Positions 60,455-61,674 of a stretch of DNA of 61,674 bases are shown piece by piece. The stretch's first letter is position 1, and each line of letters starts with the position of its first letter. The stretch comes from Bacillota bacterium. Its GTDB lineage: Bacteria > Bacillota > Sulfobacillia > Sulfobacillales > Sulfobacillaceae. The DNA is taken from positions 1-61,674 of the forward strand of contig JAJYTS010000003.1 in assembly GCA_021792935.1 (NCBI GenBank), given 5' to 3'. The notes beneath the pieces were generated by a model that saw only the letters and a list, made by a program, of their open reading frames with translations, was not told the origin of the DNA and ran no database searches. The translations under genes and the position numbers were made by a program.

Positions 60455-60952
60455 TTATGCGGAGTGGGAATTGCCACCGCTTGCCCCTAGTGCATAAGCG
60501 GAACATGCCGCGGTTCCAGACACGGACGAATTGCCCGATTTCGGTCCCAGAATCTTCACATGGACATGTTGCACGCCAAACTTGTTCACGAGGGATTCGG
60601 ACACGTTCAAAAAAATGTCAATGTGCTTCCCTTGAATCGCGTTTCCTTCGTCATTGGCCTCGGCGATAAAACCACCTTGAGGCAGATTGGGAGAATGGTA
60701 ACCCGTAATTTTGACGCAGCTTCCCAAGGGAATCACGCTCGGATCCACGGCAATGTCCCCTGAGGTCAGGGGCTGTCCAAAATAGTTGGTTGCCCCATAA
60801 GGGTAGTTGTCTTGGGCACTTGGGCCATAGGCCGTCGCCTTCATGTTCGTAGACGCGCCGGAACTGGCCGCGAATGCCGGAGTAGCCGCAAGAAGGCTTG
60901 CGCCCATGGCCAGACCGCTTGCCGCTGCTACCATTTTGCGCAGTGTTAACAT
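60455..60952 (-). CDS. Secreted 3D-domain cell-wall protein
   Basis: A 165-residue exported protein. Signal peptide MLTLRKMVAAASGLAMGASLLAATPAFA, then a 3D domain: MKATAYGPS, TSGDIAVDPSVIPLGS with the first Asp residues, and GNAIQGKHIDIFL with the last. The fold resembles the double-psi barrel of MltA-like lytic transglycosylases, so it probably cuts or binds peptidoglycan. It lies behind a c-di-AMP riboswitch, a common pairing for wall hydrolases. Confidence 0.9.
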   Translation of the reverse strand: MLTLRKMVAAASGLAMGASLLAATPAFAASSGASTNMKATAYGPSAQDNYPYGATNYFGQPLTSGDIAVDPSVIPLGSCVKITGYHSPNLPQGGFIAEANDEGNAIQGKHIDIFLNVSESLVNKFGVQHVHVKILGPKSGNSSVSGTAACSAYALGASGGNSHSA

Positions 60953-60975
60953 CGTCGATACCTCCTCGCGTTTTT

Positions 60976-61086
60976 TGCCTTCGGGGTTAGCTGACGGGTT
61001 CGGGTGTGCGAGATGACCCTATCGAAAAATGAATTCACCCCAGAAATGGGTTCCCCGTGTGCGGCCGTTGTGCCGCAATTCGGCTT
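60976..61086 (-). ncRNA. c-di-AMP riboswitch (ydaO/yuaA type)
   Basis: The minus strand reads CCGAACCCGTCAGCTAACC close to the 3' end (60981-61012), near-identical to the conserved ydaO element. The 5' arm GGGGAAGCCG (61081-61090 region) and the GGGGTGAATTCATT segment fit the other conserved blocks. c-di-AMP binding normally turns such genes off. It lies 24 bp before the 3D gene start. Confidence 0.88.
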
Positions 61087-61090
61087 CCCC

Positions 61091-61119
61091 AGTATAAGTG
61101 GCAAGCACAGTGTTGTCAG
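61091..61119 (-). promoter_or_regulatory. Promoter of the c-di-AMP riboswitch transcript
   Basis: On the minus strand, -35 CTGACA (61119-61114), 17 bp spacer, -10 TATACT (61096-61091). It points directly into the riboswitch. Confidence 0.7.
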
Positions 61120-61433
61120 GTCGGGAAATCTTGCGTCAAGCAGCAAGACAACCAGTGGCCTGGTGAGAACTCAAATGGATCCGCCAATCGTGTCCGATTG
61201 CGGTGGTGTTCCACTCGTGGGGAAATTGACCGGATTATAGCAAGGTAAAAAGAGGGAATGGGTTAGCGCGGCGGTTGATATTATTTTGCAAACGACGTTA
61301 TTCTTCCTGCGCCAGATTGAACTTCTTGCTGGTTTATTCGCCAAAAGGCATTGCGGCAGGGTATCATCAGGGAAAAAGTAAGCGAGTATGGTTATTCTGT
61401 TGTGAAAATAACTCCGCTCGGAAGGATTATAGC

Positions 61434-61674
61434 GTGATAAATGCACCTGAACCGCAATCAAAAATTTCTCCAACCGTGGCAATAACCTTATTCTTTGCCG
61501 CTGTCGCCGTTTTTATCAATCTTTATGATGTCCAGCCACTGCTGCCTCAATTTAGGCGGGTGTTTGACGCCCAGGAAGGAACGGTGAGTCTGGCCATTGG
61601 ACTGGCAGTCTTAGGCATCGCCGCCGCTTCATTTTTTGTCGGACCGATTTCTGACCGCTTCGGGCGAAAGCAGA
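61434..61674 (+). CDS. Major facilitator superfamily transporter, N-terminal part (cut by window end)
   Basis: GTG 61434 follows GGAAGGA by 7 bases. The 80 visible residues include two transmembrane segments and the motif YDVQPLLPQFRRVF, then SDRFGRK, the MFS motif A. The pattern with the second helix GLAVLGIAAASFFVGPI resembles YnfM-like arabinose or drug exporters. The gene continues beyond 61674. Confidence 0.85.
   Translation, partial: MINAPEPQSKISPTVAITLFFAAVAVFINLYDVQPLLPQFRRVFDAQEGTVSLAIGLAVLGIAAASFFVGPISDRFGRKQ

Noticed and set aside
1-61674. CRISPR array, rRNA operon, intact transposase or phage genes
   Set aside because: I saw no regularly spaced direct repeats, no rRNA sequence and no transposase, integrase or capsid motifs.

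Overview
The window is chromosomal DNA of a spore-forming Firmicute, most likely a Sulfobacillus-like organism. Direct support is two alpha/beta-type small acid-soluble spore protein (SASP) sequences, strong GGAGG ribosome binding sites with frequent GTG/TTG starts, sigma-A promoters, a T-box leader and a c-di-AMP riboswitch. The moderately high GC content, the fused transaldolase-glucose-6-phosphate isomerase and the aerobic molybdenum hydroxylase cluster fit Sulfobacillus, but the genus is an inference. Genes are dense on both strands. There is no rRNA, CRISPR array or intact transposase; one tRNA (Leu, CAA) is present.

Layout. 1-6.9 kb: central carbon and nitrogen metabolism (tal-pgi fusion, transketolase, ROK sugar kinase, glutamine synthetase, tRNA-Leu). 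7-14 kb: alpha/beta hydrolase, then a tightly packed run polA-mutM-small ORF-solute-binding-like protein-coaE-lytic transglycosylase whose 3' end encodes an SspF-like SASP, closed by a terminator. 14-24.8 kb: homoserine dehydrogenase, VanW-type protein, EamA permease, cobalamin adenosyltransferase, DUF2203, HD protein, ferredoxin-NADP reductase, class I aldolase, a CofE-like ligase, branched-chain amino acid dehydrogenase and a B12-dependent acyl-CoA mutase with isobutyryl-CoA mutase signature residues. 24.9-33.9 kb: YtcJ-like amidohydrolase, a MoxR/VWA/CoxM/CoxS/CoxL-like molybdenum hydroxylase operon, and an S9 peptidase.

33.9-41.3 kb looks like an accessory island. It starts just after the S9 peptidase stop codon with 14-bp inverted repeats, carries a decayed minus-strand gene, then a MarR-controlled unit (MarR, ArsA-like ATPase with HSP20-like tail, small ORF, Rph-like dikinase) bearing two copies of the operator-like palindrome CTACGAAAYCGTAG, then a RelE/ParE-type toxin-antitoxin pair. 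It ends at a degenerate second copy of the S9 peptidase 3' end. This is the best candidate in the window for an undescribed system.

41.3-61.7 kb returns to housekeeping: cyclophilin, LipL-like octanoyltransferase, asparagine synthase, purEK, TetR, DUF420, two MFS transporters (one cut by the window end), SASP, dienelactone hydrolase, trxB, a VTT-domain membrane protein, two secreted proteins, an O6-alkylguanine transferase homologue without its catalytic Cys, a T-box-controlled archaeal-type AspRS, msrB, an isochorismatase-like protein, a site-2-type M50 protease, a DUF45 metallopeptidase, and a 3D-domain wall protein behind a c-di-AMP riboswitch.

How they fit together: the first block interconverts pentose phosphates and hexose phosphates; the amino acid dehydrogenase, acyl-CoA mutase and cobalamin adenosyltransferase suit branched-chain carbon catabolism; the VanW, lytic transglycosylase, 3D and SASP genes reflect wall remodelling and sporulation. 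Assignments rest on motif reading without database searches.
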